Shown here one piece after another: positions 1 to 9,145 of a stretch of 64,000 nt of DNA (position 1 is the first letter of the stretch; each line of letters begins with the position of its first letter). The notes beneath the pieces are model-generated. The model made no database searches, was not told the origin of the DNA, and worked only from the letters and a program-made list of their open reading frames with translations. Origin of the DNA: Halomonas sp. QHL1 (GTDB lineage Bacteria; Pseudomonadota; Gammaproteobacteria; Pseudomonadales; Halomonadaceae); contig NZ_MINL01000001.1 of assembly GCF_001882345.1 (NCBI RefSeq), positions 3,853,852 to 3,917,851 of the forward strand. The letters are read 5' to 3'. The position numbers and the translations under genes are program-made.

Positions 1-731
1 GTGCCTATCTGACCACCGTTACCAGCCGACTCTGTCTTGATCGCCTTAGGCTTGCTCGTCGGCAACGGGAAGTTTATGTGGGCCCCTGGTTGCCTGAACC
101 GCTGGTGGAAACGCTGGATACTCCGGTAGACCCCGAGGCGCTAGCCAGCGATGTCTCTTTCGCCCTAATGCTGGCGCTGGAGCGGCTGTCGCCTTTAGAG
201 CGGGCTGCGTTTCTATTGCACGATGTGTTCGGACTGGATTTTGGGCAAGTCTCCATCAGCCTGGAGCGAAGTGAAACAAGCTGTCGCCAACTTGCCAGTC
301 GGGCTCGAAAAAAGGTGCAGGCCGCACGCCCGCGCTATCAGGTAGCGGCTGGCGAGCACAGCCATCTGACCCAGCGCTTCTTTGAAGCCGCCCGCAGTGG
401 CGACGTCACCGAATTGAAGGCGTTGTTGAGCGATAGCGCTACTCTACATACAGATGGAGGCGGCAAGAGGGTTGCTGCGCGTAGGCTCATTGTCGGCGCA
501 GCTAAAATAAGCCGGTTCTTTGCAGGCTTGGCCCACAAGTCGAGGTTACCTAACCCTTGCTGGGTAAACCCTGTGATCGTCAATGGGCTTCCAGGCTGGT
601 TAACTATAGAACACGATGGGCTGCCTCAGATCATGACGCTGGAGGTCGTGGATAGTCGTATCCAGGCACTCTACGTCGTGCGTAACCCGGATAAATTATG
701 CCACTTGGCTGACCAGCTACCGCAACCTTAG
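1..731 (+). CDS. ECF41-type RNA polymerase sigma factor (5' end outside window)
   Basis: The reading frame is open from base 3, so the gene starts before the window; what is seen is the end of sigma region 2, region 4 and a SnoaL-like C-terminal extension. The residues just before and after the WLPEPL motif read as an ECF sigma factor, followed by a region 4 helix-turn-helix (LSPLERAAFLLHD ... ERSETSCRQLASRARKK). The C-terminal domain carries the DGGGK and NPDKL motifs that mark ECF41 sigma factors, in which this extension acts as a built-in regulator of sigma activity. These factors normally sit next to a carboxymuconolactone decarboxylase-like or oxidoreductase gene; none follows here, so a partner would be upstream of the window. 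Family assignment is firm; the target genes are unknown. Confidence 0.9.
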   Translation, partial: AYLTTVTSRLCLDRLRLARRQREVYVGPWLPEPLVETLDTPVDPEALASDVSFALMLALERLSPLERAAFLLHDVFGLDFGQVSISLERSETSCRQLASRARKKVQAARPRYQVAAGEHSHLTQRFFEAARSGDVTELKALLSDSATLHTDGGGKRVAARRLIVGAAKISRFFAGLAHKSRLPNPCWVNPVIVNGLPGWLTIEHDGLPQIMTLEVVDSRIQALYVVRNPDKLCHLADQLPQP

Positions 732-847
732 TTACGTAAATAACTTCTTATCAAGCTCCTCCTTTACGGCGGTTTCGTGTGTAAAAGCGCAATCGCTTAA
801 GAAGGAGGACTTCCAGATTTGAAAGGGTCCAAGATATAAATAGATGG

Positions 848-1414
848 TTAAGCATTAAAAAAAGCCGTGTGATCTGCCAATACTGCTAATCCAATGCCGA
901 TAAGCACAACCCCGCCGATAAGCTCTGCCCAGTGGCCAACAAACTTGCCAAGTTTATTGCCCAGCAATGTGCCTATAGAGGCCATTACCGTAGTTGCGAG
1001 GCCGATAGCCAAGCTGGTGGCGATAATACTGACATCGATAAACGCAAGGCTGGCGCCGACGGCCATGGCATCAATGCTGGTGGCGGTGGCGGTGAGGATT
1101 AACAGCCAGAGGGTTTGCTTGCGGTGCTCTATCTTGTCCTCTTTTTTAAGCCCGGCGTAGATCATATGCAGCCCAATCATCGACAAGAGGGTAAAGGCCA
1201 CCCAGTGGTCCCAGGCCTGCACATACTGTTGCGACGCCTTGCCAGCCGCCCAGCCGAGTAGAGGCGTAATGGCTTCGATTACGCCAAATACCAAGCCAAT
1301 ACCCAGAGCATGGCGGAATCGGGGCTTTTGCAGCTCTGCACCTTTGCTGATAGAGGCGGCGAAGGCATCCGCTGACATGGAAACAGCCAGGAATAGCAGA
1401 GTGATGGGTGTCAT
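848..1414 (-). CDS. mntP: Manganese efflux pump MntP
   Basis: Inner-membrane Mn(II) exporter of about six helices. The 188-residue product matches the usual length of MntP. Two repeats each carry the conserved acidic signature: MSADAFA near the N-terminus and TSIDAMAVG in the second half; these aspartates are the proposed metal ligands of the family. An upstream in-frame ATG would add 38 residues (to 1528), but MTPITLLFLAVSMSADA is the family's own N-terminus, so 1414 is chosen. The gene stands alone, convergent with the sigma factor gene. In other proteobacteria mntP is controlled by MntR or by a manganese riboswitch; I could not recognise either element in the leader. Confidence 0.93.
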   Translation of the reverse strand: MTPITLLFLAVSMSADAFAASISKGAELQKPRFRHALGIGLVFGVIEAITPLLGWAAGKASQQYVQAWDHWVAFTLLSMIGLHMIYAGLKKEDKIEHRKQTLWLLILTATATSIDAMAVGASLAFIDVSIIATSLAIGLATTVMASIGTLLGNKLGKFVGHWAELIGGVVLIGIGLAVLADHTAFFNA

Positions 1415-1948
1415 GAAATATGAACTCTCTCGCTGAAAAGTACCGTGCATATAAACCCGTGGGAATGGCGATAAAAAACCATGCCAGAGTGTAAAAGTAG
1501 GAGGGTTAATGGCGATGAATACTAACATGCTTTAATGCTTAAGAGAGCTAGGTTTTTTAGAGATAAAGTTTGTGGTAGTGAACTAGTTTAGCCTTGGTTA
1601 ACAATGTGTGTTTTGGCTTATTTTTTGAGTTTTAATATTTTAATAGTTCTTTAGAGGATTCTTTGTCTATTTAAAAGAGCATGGTTGATTGCGTTAAAGG
1701 CTAAGCGTTAATAGCGCCAATGCTTTAGGGTGACCATTTTGGCGGCTGGATTGAACGCGTTGGGGTGACGAATTTATGCTTGGGCATTCTGAACCCGTGC
1801 TAAGGTGTGCACGCTCTAAATGTTCGCCGTTTTTCGTCAGCATGATGAGCAAAGTTGCAACAGTGACACAAAGAGAGGAGTCGCGTGAGGCGGGCATTTC
1901 CCTTGCTTTTTTATGCTGTTATTTTGTACAAAATACATTGAGACTCAT
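1415..1948. other. Intergenic region between mntP and the diguanylate cyclase gene
   Basis: About 530 bases with no gene that I can support. The part from about 1540 to 1700 is clearly richer in A+T than its surroundings and must carry the divergent promoters. Short open frames here (for example on the plus strand from 1776) show no family resemblance and no good ribosome binding site. Confidence 0.5.
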
Positions 1949-3292
1949 ATGCGATTAGCGGCATTTATTCGAGCTGAAATAGAGCCGATTCTTCGGGACT
2001 GGGAGGCATTTTCCAAAACCCTCTTTCACGCCCAGAATATGGATAAGAGCGGGCTGCGCGACCACGCACGGGAAATGCTTCTGGAGATCGCTACTGATCT
2101 TGATTCACATCAGGATGATTCTGAACAGGCCGCTAAATCAAAAGGTTGTGCGCCGAAGGGCGACGAGGAAACCTGGGCAGAGGTGCACGGTGAGGATCGC
2201 CAGAACAGCGGCTTCAGCGTCGTTGAGACTGTGTCTGAGTTTCGAGCTTTGCGTGCAAGCGTGGTGTCGCACTGGAGTAAAGCGCAACCAACCCTTGCTG
2301 GCCAATCGCTTGAAGACCTCACTCGATTCCATGAGGCGATTGATCAGGCCGTTGCCGAATCGCTGGAGCAGTATGCCGCCGTAAAGGAGATGGAGACTCG
2401 TCTGTTTGGCGCTATTCTGCTCGCTTCGCCGGATCCGATTTATGTGCTGGATCTCGAAGGCCGGTTTATTTATGCCAACAAGGCCACCGCTGATCTTTTT
2501 GCTCTGGAACCCAAAGCGATTATTGGCAAAACTACTTTCGATCTTGGGTTTTCTTTTGCTTCAGACTTCCAGCGCAATTTAGATAAGGTAATTGCTGAGC
2601 AGTCCACATACCGAGGCAAGTTTGTTCAATCATTTGCTTCCGGCCAGGGTGAGCGGTTCGAGTATGTGCTTGCGCCCGTACTGGACGAGCAGCAGGAAAC
2701 TGAAGCAACCGTCTGCATTTCCCGAGATATTACCGAACAGGCGCTCGCCGAAGAAGAAATATGGCATAACGCCCACCATGACCTTCTGACCGGTCTGCCC
2801 AACCGGCGTCTTTTCCTGGATCGCTTGGAGCAAGAGGTCAAACATGCAAAGCGGCGTAGCCTGCCCCTATACCTACTTTTCATGGATCTTGATGGCTTCA
2901 AGGAGGTCAATGATTCGCTCGGGCATGAAGTAGGGGACCGATTACTTGCTGATGTCGCAGAGCGCCTTACGGGATGTGTCCGTGAGAACGATACGGTGGC
3001 TCGTTTAGGTGGGGATGAATTTACCGTGATTCTGACCGGTGCTGAGCAACGCAACGATGTTGAATTTATCGCTCAGACAATTATTGGCGCCCTCGCGTTG
3101 CCCTTTTATATCGGGCAGCAGTGCATCCAAATTTCCATCAGCATTGGGATCTCGTTATACCCGGAAGCCGCCTCTACACCGGAAACGTTGCTAGAAACCG
3201 CTGATCGGGCGATGTATAAAGCCAAAAAAGCCGGTTCTAATCAGATATGCTTTTACAGCACATTCGATAGCACGGACACATCGTTGGCCTAA
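1949..3292 (+). CDS. Diguanylate cyclase with RsbRD-like, PAS and GGDEF domains
   Basis: Predicted soluble enzyme making cyclic di-GMP from two GTP. From the ATG at 1949 the protein is 447 residues: an N-terminal region resembling the RsbRD/globin-like sensor domain (RAEIEPILRDWEAFS), a PAS domain at roughly 155-275 (SPDPIYVLDLEGRFIYANKA), and a C-terminal GGDEF domain from about 275. The catalytic motif GGDEF is intact at about 354-358, and an RxxD inhibitory site (REND, about 345) lies five residues before it, so product inhibition is expected. There is no membrane segment and no EAL domain. The upstream in-frame ATG at 1913 is possible but adds a leader unlike the domain. The input signal sensed by the PAS or N-terminal domain is not evident. 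Confidence 0.9.
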   Translation: MRLAAFIRAEIEPILRDWEAFSKTLFHAQNMDKSGLRDHAREMLLEIATDLDSHQDDSEQAAKSKGCAPKGDEETWAEVHGEDRQNSGFSVVETVSEFRALRASVVSHWSKAQPTLAGQSLEDLTRFHEAIDQAVAESLEQYAAVKEMETRLFGAILLASPDPIYVLDLEGRFIYANKATADLFALEPKAIIGKTTFDLGFSFASDFQRNLDKVIAEQSTYRGKFVQSFASGQGERFEYVLAPVLDEQQETEATVCISRDITEQALAEEEIWHNAHHDLLTGLPNRRLFLDRLEQEVKHAKRRSLPLYLLFMDLDGFKEVNDSLGHEVGDRLLADVAERLTGCVRENDTVARLGGDEFTVILTGAEQRNDVEFIAQTIIGALALPFYIGQQCIQISISIGISLYPEAASTPETLLETADRAMYKAKKAGSNQICFYSTFDSTDTSLA

Positions 3293-3308
3293 GTTTATCG
3301 TCTGGTGA

Positions 3309-4268
3309 TTAGGCGGGCTGCGGAACCGAGTGTGCTCCCCGCAGCTGGCTAACGTCAGCACGAGGTGGCGCGCCGAACATGCGGCTATATTCGCGGCTGA
3401 AGTGGGAAGGGCTTTCGTAACCCACACGATAGCTGGCGGTGGCCGCTTCCAGTCCTTCGGCCAGCATTAGCCGCCGGGCTTCGTGCAAGCGAAGCTTCTT
3501 CTGGTACTGCAGGGGCGACATGCGAGTGACTTGACGGAAACTGTGATAAAGCGTCGATTCGCTCATATTGGCTGCATCTGCCAGCTCACGGATCTTAAGC
3601 GGTTGGGCGTAACGCTCTCTAAGGGCGTAGATTACCCGCGCAATCCGGCTAGCTTGGGAATCGGTGGCGGTAAACCGGCGCATGTGAGGCCCCATTTCTC
3701 CCATCAGTGCCCGGTAAATTAACTCCCGTCGGGCCAAGGGTGAAAGCACCGGAATATCTTCCGGTGAGTCGAGTAAGCTCAGTAGCCGATAAAGTGCGCC
3801 CTGCATTCGCGCATCCATGGTCGCAGAACGAAGCCCGCAGTCCATCTCGGGACAGATAGCATCGTGGCCTTCTGACGGTGCCTTGTCGCCTAGTTCCAGT
3901 ATCAGCCCGGCTACTTCTTGGGGATCCACCGATACCTTTACCGCTAGGTAGGGTTGCTCTGGGGTGGCATGATCTATCCTGCCGCCCACCGGTAGGTGAA
4001 CGGCGCTTGCCATGTAGCTTGGGCCGCTGTATACGATCTCCTTGTCACCCAATTGGACGGTCTTGCTGCCCTGAACGACAAAGCATAGGCACGGCTCATA
4101 CACGGCACAGTGAAAGCTAGTGGCGGCATCTGCGCGTATCAATTGAACCTCGGCAATCGCCGTGTCCTGCAGCCCTTCCACGAGTGCCCAACGGCGGGCG
4201 ACTTTGCTCAACTGTTGCGGCAGGCTATCGCTCAAATGAGTGACCTGCTCAGGCACGATATCGTTCAC
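3309..4268 (-). CDS. AraC-family transcriptional regulator
   Basis: DNA-binding regulator of 319 residues. The first part (about 30-185) matches the AraC-type N-terminal effector domain (GSKTVQLGDKEIVY ... PSYMASAVHLPV), as in YqhC-like proteins; the last 100 residues hold the two helix-turn-helix units (IRELADAANMSESTLYHSF and VGYESPSHFSREYSRMFG). The start codon is GTG at 4268, supported by a strong GGAGGAG ribosome binding site five to six bases upstream. It is transcribed divergently from the RND efflux genes at 4712, so control of that pump is the natural inference. The inducer is unknown. Confidence 0.9.
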   Translation of the reverse strand: MNDIVPEQVTHLSDSLPQQLSKVARRWALVEGLQDTAIAEVQLIRADAATSFHCAVYEPCLCFVVQGSKTVQLGDKEIVYSGPSYMASAVHLPVGGRIDHATPEQPYLAVKVSVDPQEVAGLILELGDKAPSEGHDAICPEMDCGLRSATMDARMQGALYRLLSLLDSPEDIPVLSPLARRELIYRALMGEMGPHMRRFTATDSQASRIARVIYALRERYAQPLKIRELADAANMSESTLYHSFRQVTRMSPLQYQKKLRLHEARRLMLAEGLEAATASYRVGYESPSHFSREYSRMFGAPPRADVSQLRGAHSVPQPA

Positions 4269-4711
4269 TGGCTCTCCTCCCTAACAGCTCGCAGTATATG
4301 TCTTCCCTCCGTGAAGCGGAGGCTTTTTCAGTCCGTTTTGCAGGATCAGGCAAGCACCGCGCAGAAACCGGCAATCCGAGCCGGAGGGCGCCCACCGCTC
4401 ATTGCGCCTAGGCTCGTAAACTGTCGACCTATCACTAAAACCACCTGATAAAGCCTTCAATACTCGGTGGCAGAATTAGGCAATCATCCCGCAGGAACCC
4501 GATACCCCCATCACCCTGACGCAGCCTATTGTTAGCAGCGTCTGGTAGGCGGTCGGTCATGCCAGTCTCTTCAGCCCTCCTTAATTACCAAGCTTCTATT
4601 GTCGATTTTGACGCTGCTTAACCGACTAGTTAAAGGCCAGCCGCCAACGCGGTACGACATTACATAACCAACGCTGCTATCGGTTTCCGGTAGCCATTGG
4701 AGCAAGTCATC
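4269..4711. other. Divergent promoter region, araC-type regulator / RND pump
   Basis: About 440 bases between divergent genes. No convincing gene: the open frames here are extensions of antisense frames over the regulator. This must hold the promoters and any operator for the AraC-type regulator, but I could not pick out a repeated half-site pair with confidence. Confidence 0.5.
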
Positions 4712-5914
4712 ATGGGAAGTCTGACTCAAAGAATACACTCTGCAAGAAGGCTCTTGGCAAGCCGCTGGGCGATGATCCTGTTGCTGCTGATAACGTTTCT
4801 GCTTACCGGATGCGAGGCCAAGAGTGAAGAGTCCGCGGCACCTTCTGCGCCTCCGCCTCCCCCAGAGGTAGATGTGGTTGAATTGGTGGCGCGGCCAGTG
4901 GTGTTGAGTGAATCTTTCACCGGGCGCGTGGAAGCCGCAGAAACGGTTGAATTAAGACCCAGGGTCAGCGGCTATATCCAAGAGGTGGCGTTCGAGGAGG
5001 GTGAACTGGTCGAGCAGGGAGACCTATTGTTCCAGATCGACCCACGGCCTTACCAAGCGCGTGTCGGCGCCGCCCAGGCTGAATTAGCCCAGGCCAGGAG
5101 TCAGAATTCACAAGCCGGTAGTGAAGCCGAGCGTGCCCGGGTGCTGCTGGGGCGCCAGGCCATATCCCAGGAGGTGCATGACCAGCGGCAGGCGGCTTTG
5201 AATAGTGCGCGGGCCATGGTAGATGCCGCTGAAGCAGCATTGGATACCGCTGAGCTTGACCTTGAATATACCCGTATCACTGCGCCGGTCAGTGGCCGCG
5301 CCGGACGGGCAATGGTGACCCGAGGCAATCTGGCCAATGCTGACCAAAGCCTGCTGACCACCCTTGTGACCATCGATCCGATCCATGTCTACTTCGAAGC
5401 GGACGAACAGGCTGCCTTTGCCAGCCACGCACTCTTAGCCGATGGAGAGAGCAGCCTGAAGATTGAGCTGGGCGGCGACCAACAGCGCCAGTACACAGGC
5501 ACGCTGGACTTCATCGACAACCGTTTGAACCCCAGCACGGGCACCCTGCAGTTCCGGGCATTGCTGGCCAACGCCGATGGCCGCATTCGCCCTGGGGAGT
5601 TTGCGCGCGTCGAAATGCCAGTCTCCAGTTTGGAGCAGGCGCTGCTGGTGGATCGAAAGGCGATCCTGACCGATCAGGACCGTCGCTACGTTTATGTCGT
5701 TGATGGTGATAACCGTGCAGACCGTCGGCAAATAGCTACCGGACGTCAGATGGGGGAACAGATGGTGATTACCGAGGGGCTCAGCCCCGGTGATCGAATC
5801 ATCGTTAACGGCGTGCAAAAAGTGTTCTTCCCTGGAATGGAAGTGAGCCCGCAAAGCGTAGCAGCCGCCCCGGCGGCTGATACCCAACCCACCATTGCGG
5901 CCAGGGAGGAGTAG
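4712..5914 (+). CDS. RND efflux pump periplasmic adaptor lipoprotein (MexE/AcrA type)
   Basis: Membrane fusion protein linking an inner-membrane RND permease to an outer-membrane channel. The 400-residue product begins with a lipoprotein signal peptide (LLLLITFLLTGC, cysteine at about 34 as lipid site) followed by a proline-rich linker, a biotinyl-lipoyl-like segment (SGYIQEVAFEEGELVEQGD), an alpha-helical hairpin (about 95-165), and beta-barrel and membrane-proximal domains. The ATG at 4712 has GGAG nine bases upstream; an in-frame TTG at 4697 is less likely. The permease gene follows six bases after the stop, so they form one operon. No outer-membrane factor is encoded beside them. Confidence 0.92.
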   Translation: MGSLTQRIHSARRLLASRWAMILLLLITFLLTGCEAKSEESAAPSAPPPPPEVDVVELVARPVVLSESFTGRVEAAETVELRPRVSGYIQEVAFEEGELVEQGDLLFQIDPRPYQARVGAAQAELAQARSQNSQAGSEAERARVLLGRQAISQEVHDQRQAALNSARAMVDAAEAALDTAELDLEYTRITAPVSGRAGRAMVTRGNLANADQSLLTTLVTIDPIHVYFEADEQAAFASHALLADGESSLKIELGGDQQRQYTGTLDFIDNRLNPSTGTLQFRALLANADGRIRPGEFARVEMPVSSLEQALLVDRKAILTDQDRRYVYVVDGDNRADRRQIATGRQMGEQMVITEGLSPGDRIIVNGVQKVFFPGMEVSPQSVAAAPAADTQPTIAAREE

Positions 5915-5920
5915 ACCACC

Positions 5921-8900
5921 ATGAATTTCTCCCGTTTCTTCGTCGACCGACCGATTTTCGCGGCGGTGCTGTCGATTATCATCCTGGCGATCGGGCTGAT
6001 CTCTATCCCCAACCTGCCGATCAGCGAGTATCCGGACGTGGTGCCGCCCTCGGTGGTGGTGCGTACGGTCTATCCAGGTGCCAACCCGAAGGAGATCGCC
6101 GAGACGGTGGCGACGCCTTTGGAGGAAGCTATCAATGGCGTCGAGGACTTGATGTACTTCAAGTCCGTCGCGGGCTCTGATGGCGTACTGCAGATGACCG
6201 TCACCTTCCGCCCCGGTACTGATGCGGAGGAGGCCGCTGTAAGGGTGCAGAACCGCGTTAGCCAGGCCGAGGCGCGGTTGCCGGAAGCCGTGCGCCGCCA
6301 GGGCGTGACCACTCAGAAGCAGTCACCCACATTCCTGATGGTCGTACACCTGACCTCACCTGGGGGCGAATACGACACTCTTTACCTGCGCAATTACGTG
6401 CGGCTGCATGTCAGGGATCGCTTGGCCCGTCTTGAAGGGGTCGGGGACGCCCAAATATTTGGTGGCGGTGACTACGCCATGCGGGCCTGGCTTGATCCCG
6501 AACGGGTGGCGGCGCGTGATCTCACCGCCAGCGATGTGGTGGCTGCCATGCGCGAGCAAAATGTCCAGGTATCCGCCGGGCAGTTGGGGGCCGAGCCTAT
6601 CGAAGAGAGTGATTTCCTCACCCTGATCAACGCCCGGGGACGGCTGGAAACGGTGGAGGAGTTTGGCGACATCGTGCTGAAACGCGGTGACAGTGGCGAT
6701 ATCTTGAGGCTATCAGATGTGGCCCGGCTGGAGATGGGCGCCGGGGACTACACTCTGCGCTCGCAGTTGGATGGCAACGAAGCGGTCGCCATCGGTATTT
6801 TCCAGGCACCGGGCGCCAATGCGCTGGCGATCCGTGAGCAGGTGGTCGCCACCATGGATGAGCTGTCCGCGCAGTTCCCTGCGGGGGTCGAGTATGAGGC
6901 GGTCTACGACACCACCATCTTCGTTAGCGATTCGATCAAGGCAGTAGTAAAAACCCTATTGGAAGCCGTGCTGCTGGTGGTGCTGGTGGTTACTCTGTTT
7001 CTACAAACCTGGCGCGCCTCCATCATTCCGCTGCTGGCGGTGCCGGTGTCGGTGATCGGCACCTTCGGGGCGCTCTATCTGCTGGGATACTCCATCAATA
7101 CGCTGACCCTGTTTGGCCTGGTGTTGGCCATCGGCATTGTGGTCGACGACGCCATCGTGGTGGTGGAGAACGTGGAGCGCAATATCAGCGAGGGGCTCAA
7201 CCCCCAGGCCGCGGCCCACCAGGCGATGAAAGAAGTCTCTGGCCCGATCATCGCCATTGGCTTGGTGCTTTGTGCGGTGTTTATACCTATGGCCTTCCTT
7301 TCCGGGGTGACCGGGCAGTTTTACCGCCAGTTTGCGGTAACCATTGCCATCTCGACCGTTATCTCCACGATTAACTCTCTGACCCTATCGCCCGCTCTGG
7401 CGGCAATGCTGCTCAAACCCCATGATGCGCCTAAGGATCGGCTCACTCGTGTGATTGACTGGCTATTCGGCTGGCTATTCCGGCCCTTTAATCGCTTCTT
7501 TAACGCCAGTGCTGACAAGTACCAGGGCGGCGTGGCACGTTCATTAAAGCGACGGGGCGCCGTATTTATGATCTACGCCCTGTTGCTAACTGGTACTGGG
7601 CTGATGTTCAAAGTGGTGCCGCCTGGGTTTATTCCGGTTCAGGACAAGCTGTACCTGATTGCCGGTGTAATCCTGCCGGAAGGGTCGTCCCTGGAGAGAA
7701 CCGACCAGATGCTCCAGGAGGTGGTGGGTATTGCCATGGAGACCGAAGGCGTCGAGCACGCCATTGCCTTTCCTGGCCTCAACGCGCTGCAGTTCACTAA
7801 CACCTCCAACACGGGAGTGGTGTTTCTCACCCTTAGCCCCTTTGGCGAGCGCAGCCTCACCGCCGCAGAGATAAACGCCAGGATCAACCAGGGCATTGGC
7901 GGCCTGAAGGAGGGCTTTGCGTTTGCGTTTATGCCACCCCCGATTCTTGGTCTCGGCAATGGTTCTGGTTACCAGATGTTCATCGAGGATCGCGGCAACC
8001 TGGGTTACGGGGCGCTGCAGGGGGCGGTTAACCAGTTCCAGGGGGCTATCGCTCAAACGCCGGGGATGGGCTTTCCGATTAGCAGCTATCAGTCCAACGT
8101 GCCGCAGTTAGATGCCGAGGTGGATCGGTTGAGGGCCAAAGCCCAGGGAGTGCCGCTAACCGAACTGTTCGACACCCTGCAGATCTATCTTGGCTCGACC
8201 TATGTGAATGACTTCAATCGCTTTGGCCGAACCTGGCAGGTGATTGCCCAGGCGGATGCCCCCTATCGGGCCAGCGTAGAAGACATTGCCCGCCTGCGTA
8301 CCCGCAACGACCAGGGTGAAATGGTGCCTATCGGCACAATGGTCAATATCAGGCAAACCTTCGGCCCCGATCCGGTGTTGCGCTACAACGGCTACCCGGC
8401 GGCAGACTTGGCCGGCGAGGCTGACCCAAGGTTGCTCTCCTCTGCACAGGCGATGGATGCAATCAACGCTCTGTCTTTAGAGGTGCTGCCGCCGGGAATG
8501 GCATTCGAGTGGACTGACTTGAGCTATCAGCAGTCTACTCAGGGGAATGCTGCACTGGTGGTCTTCCCACTGTCGATCCTGCTGGTGTTTCTGGTTCTGG
8601 CGGCACTCTACGAAAGCTGGACGTTGCCCTTGGCGGTAATCCTGATTGTGCCCATGTGTATGCTCTCGGCCCTGATTGGCGTCTGGTTTGGTGGCGGCGA
8701 TAACAATATCTTTGTGCAAGTAGGGCTGGTAGTGCTGATTGGCTTGGCGTGTAAGAACGCCATCCTGATCGTGGAGTTCGCCCGCGAGCTGGAACTGCAG
8801 GGCAAAAGTGTGGTGGACGCTGCCCTTGAAGCCTGCCGCTTGCGGCTGCGCCCCATCATCATGACCTCCATTACCTTCACCGCTGCTGTGCTACCGCTGG

Positions 8901-9124
8901 TGATCGCCACCGGGGCTGGCGCCGAAGTGCGAGCGGCACTGGGTACCGCGGTGTTTGCGGGCATGATCGGGGTCACCCTGTTTGGGCTGTTCCTCACCCC
9001 GGTGTTCTACGTAGCACTGCGCAAACTCTCGGGCTCACGCCCGCTTATCAGCCATCACAGCTCTACGCTCGGCACCGATGAGGACGCCAACCAGGGTGAG
9101 TTACCAAGAGGAAGTCATGTTTAG
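5921..9124 (+). CDS. RND multidrug efflux permease (HAE-1 family, MexF/AcrB type)
   Basis: Proton-driven inner-membrane exporter, 1067 residues, the normal length for the family. It begins with the typical NFSRFFVDRPIFAAVLSI segment, has two large periplasmic loops and twelve predicted helices, and the paired aspartates of the fourth helix (VLAIGIVVDDAIVVVENV) that carry protons. The second half has the matching GLACKNAILIVEFA segment. It is translated from an ATG close behind the adaptor gene with GGAGGAG upstream. Resemblance is closest in my reading to the MexF subgroup; substrates cannot be told from sequence alone. Confidence 0.94.
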   Translation: MNFSRFFVDRPIFAAVLSIIILAIGLISIPNLPISEYPDVVPPSVVVRTVYPGANPKEIAETVATPLEEAINGVEDLMYFKSVAGSDGVLQMTVTFRPGTDAEEAAVRVQNRVSQAEARLPEAVRRQGVTTQKQSPTFLMVVHLTSPGGEYDTLYLRNYVRLHVRDRLARLEGVGDAQIFGGGDYAMRAWLDPERVAARDLTASDVVAAMREQNVQVSAGQLGAEPIEESDFLTLINARGRLETVEEFGDIVLKRGDSGDILRLSDVARLEMGAGDYTLRSQLDGNEAVAIGIFQAPGANALAIREQVVATMDELSAQFPAGVEYEAVYDTTIFVSDSIKAVVKTLLEAVLLVVLVVTLFLQTWRASIIPLLAVPVSVIGTFGALYLLGYSINTLTLFGLVLAIGIVVDDAIVVVENVERNISEGLNPQAAAHQAMKEVSGPIIAIGLVLCAVFIPMAFLSGVTGQFYRQFAVTIAISTVISTINSLTLSPALAAMLLKPHDAPKDRLTRVIDWLFGWLFRPFNRFFNASADKYQGGVARSLKRRGAVFMIYALLLTGTGLMFKVVPPGFIPVQDKLYLIAGVILPEGSSLERTDQMLQEVVGIAMETEGVEHAIAFPGLNALQFTNTSNTGVVFLTLSPFGERSLTAAEINARINQGIGGLKEGFAFAFMPPPILGLGNGSGYQMFIEDRGNLGYGALQGAVNQFQGAIAQTPGMGFPISSYQSNVPQLDAEVDRLRAKAQGVPLTELFDTLQIYLGSTYVNDFNRFGRTWQVIAQADAPYRASVEDIARLRTRNDQGEMVPIGTMVNIRQTFGPDPVLRYNGYPAADLAGEADPRLLSSAQAMDAINALSLEVLPPGMAFEWTDLSYQQSTQGNAALVVFPLSILLVFLVLAALYESWTLPLAVILIVPMCMLSALIGVWFGGGDNNIFVQVGLVVLIGLACKNAILIVEFARELELQGKSVVDAALEACRLRLRPIIMTSITFTAAVLPLVIATGAGAEVRAALGTAVFAGMIGVTLFGLFLTPVFYVALRKLSGSRPLISHHSSTLGTDEDANQGELPRGSHV

Positions 9125-9145
9125 GGCCGTGTGTGGTCGGATATC

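Noticed and set aside
757-809. TCCTCCTT / AAGGAGGA inverted repeat after the sigma factor gene
   Set aside because: Only eight pairs with a 37-base loop and no T-run; too weak to call a terminator.
1415-1560. Manganese (yybP-ykoY) riboswitch in the mntP leader
   Set aside because: The conserved elements of that riboswitch class could not be recognised on the minus strand; a covariance-model search would settle it.
4110-4448. 112-codon plus-strand frame before the RND adaptor gene
   Set aside because: Overlaps the AraC gene in antisense and has no ribosome binding site or family resemblance.
7586-8056. 156-codon minus-strand frame inside the RND permease gene
   Set aside because: Antisense shadow of a well-conserved coding region in G+C-rich DNA.
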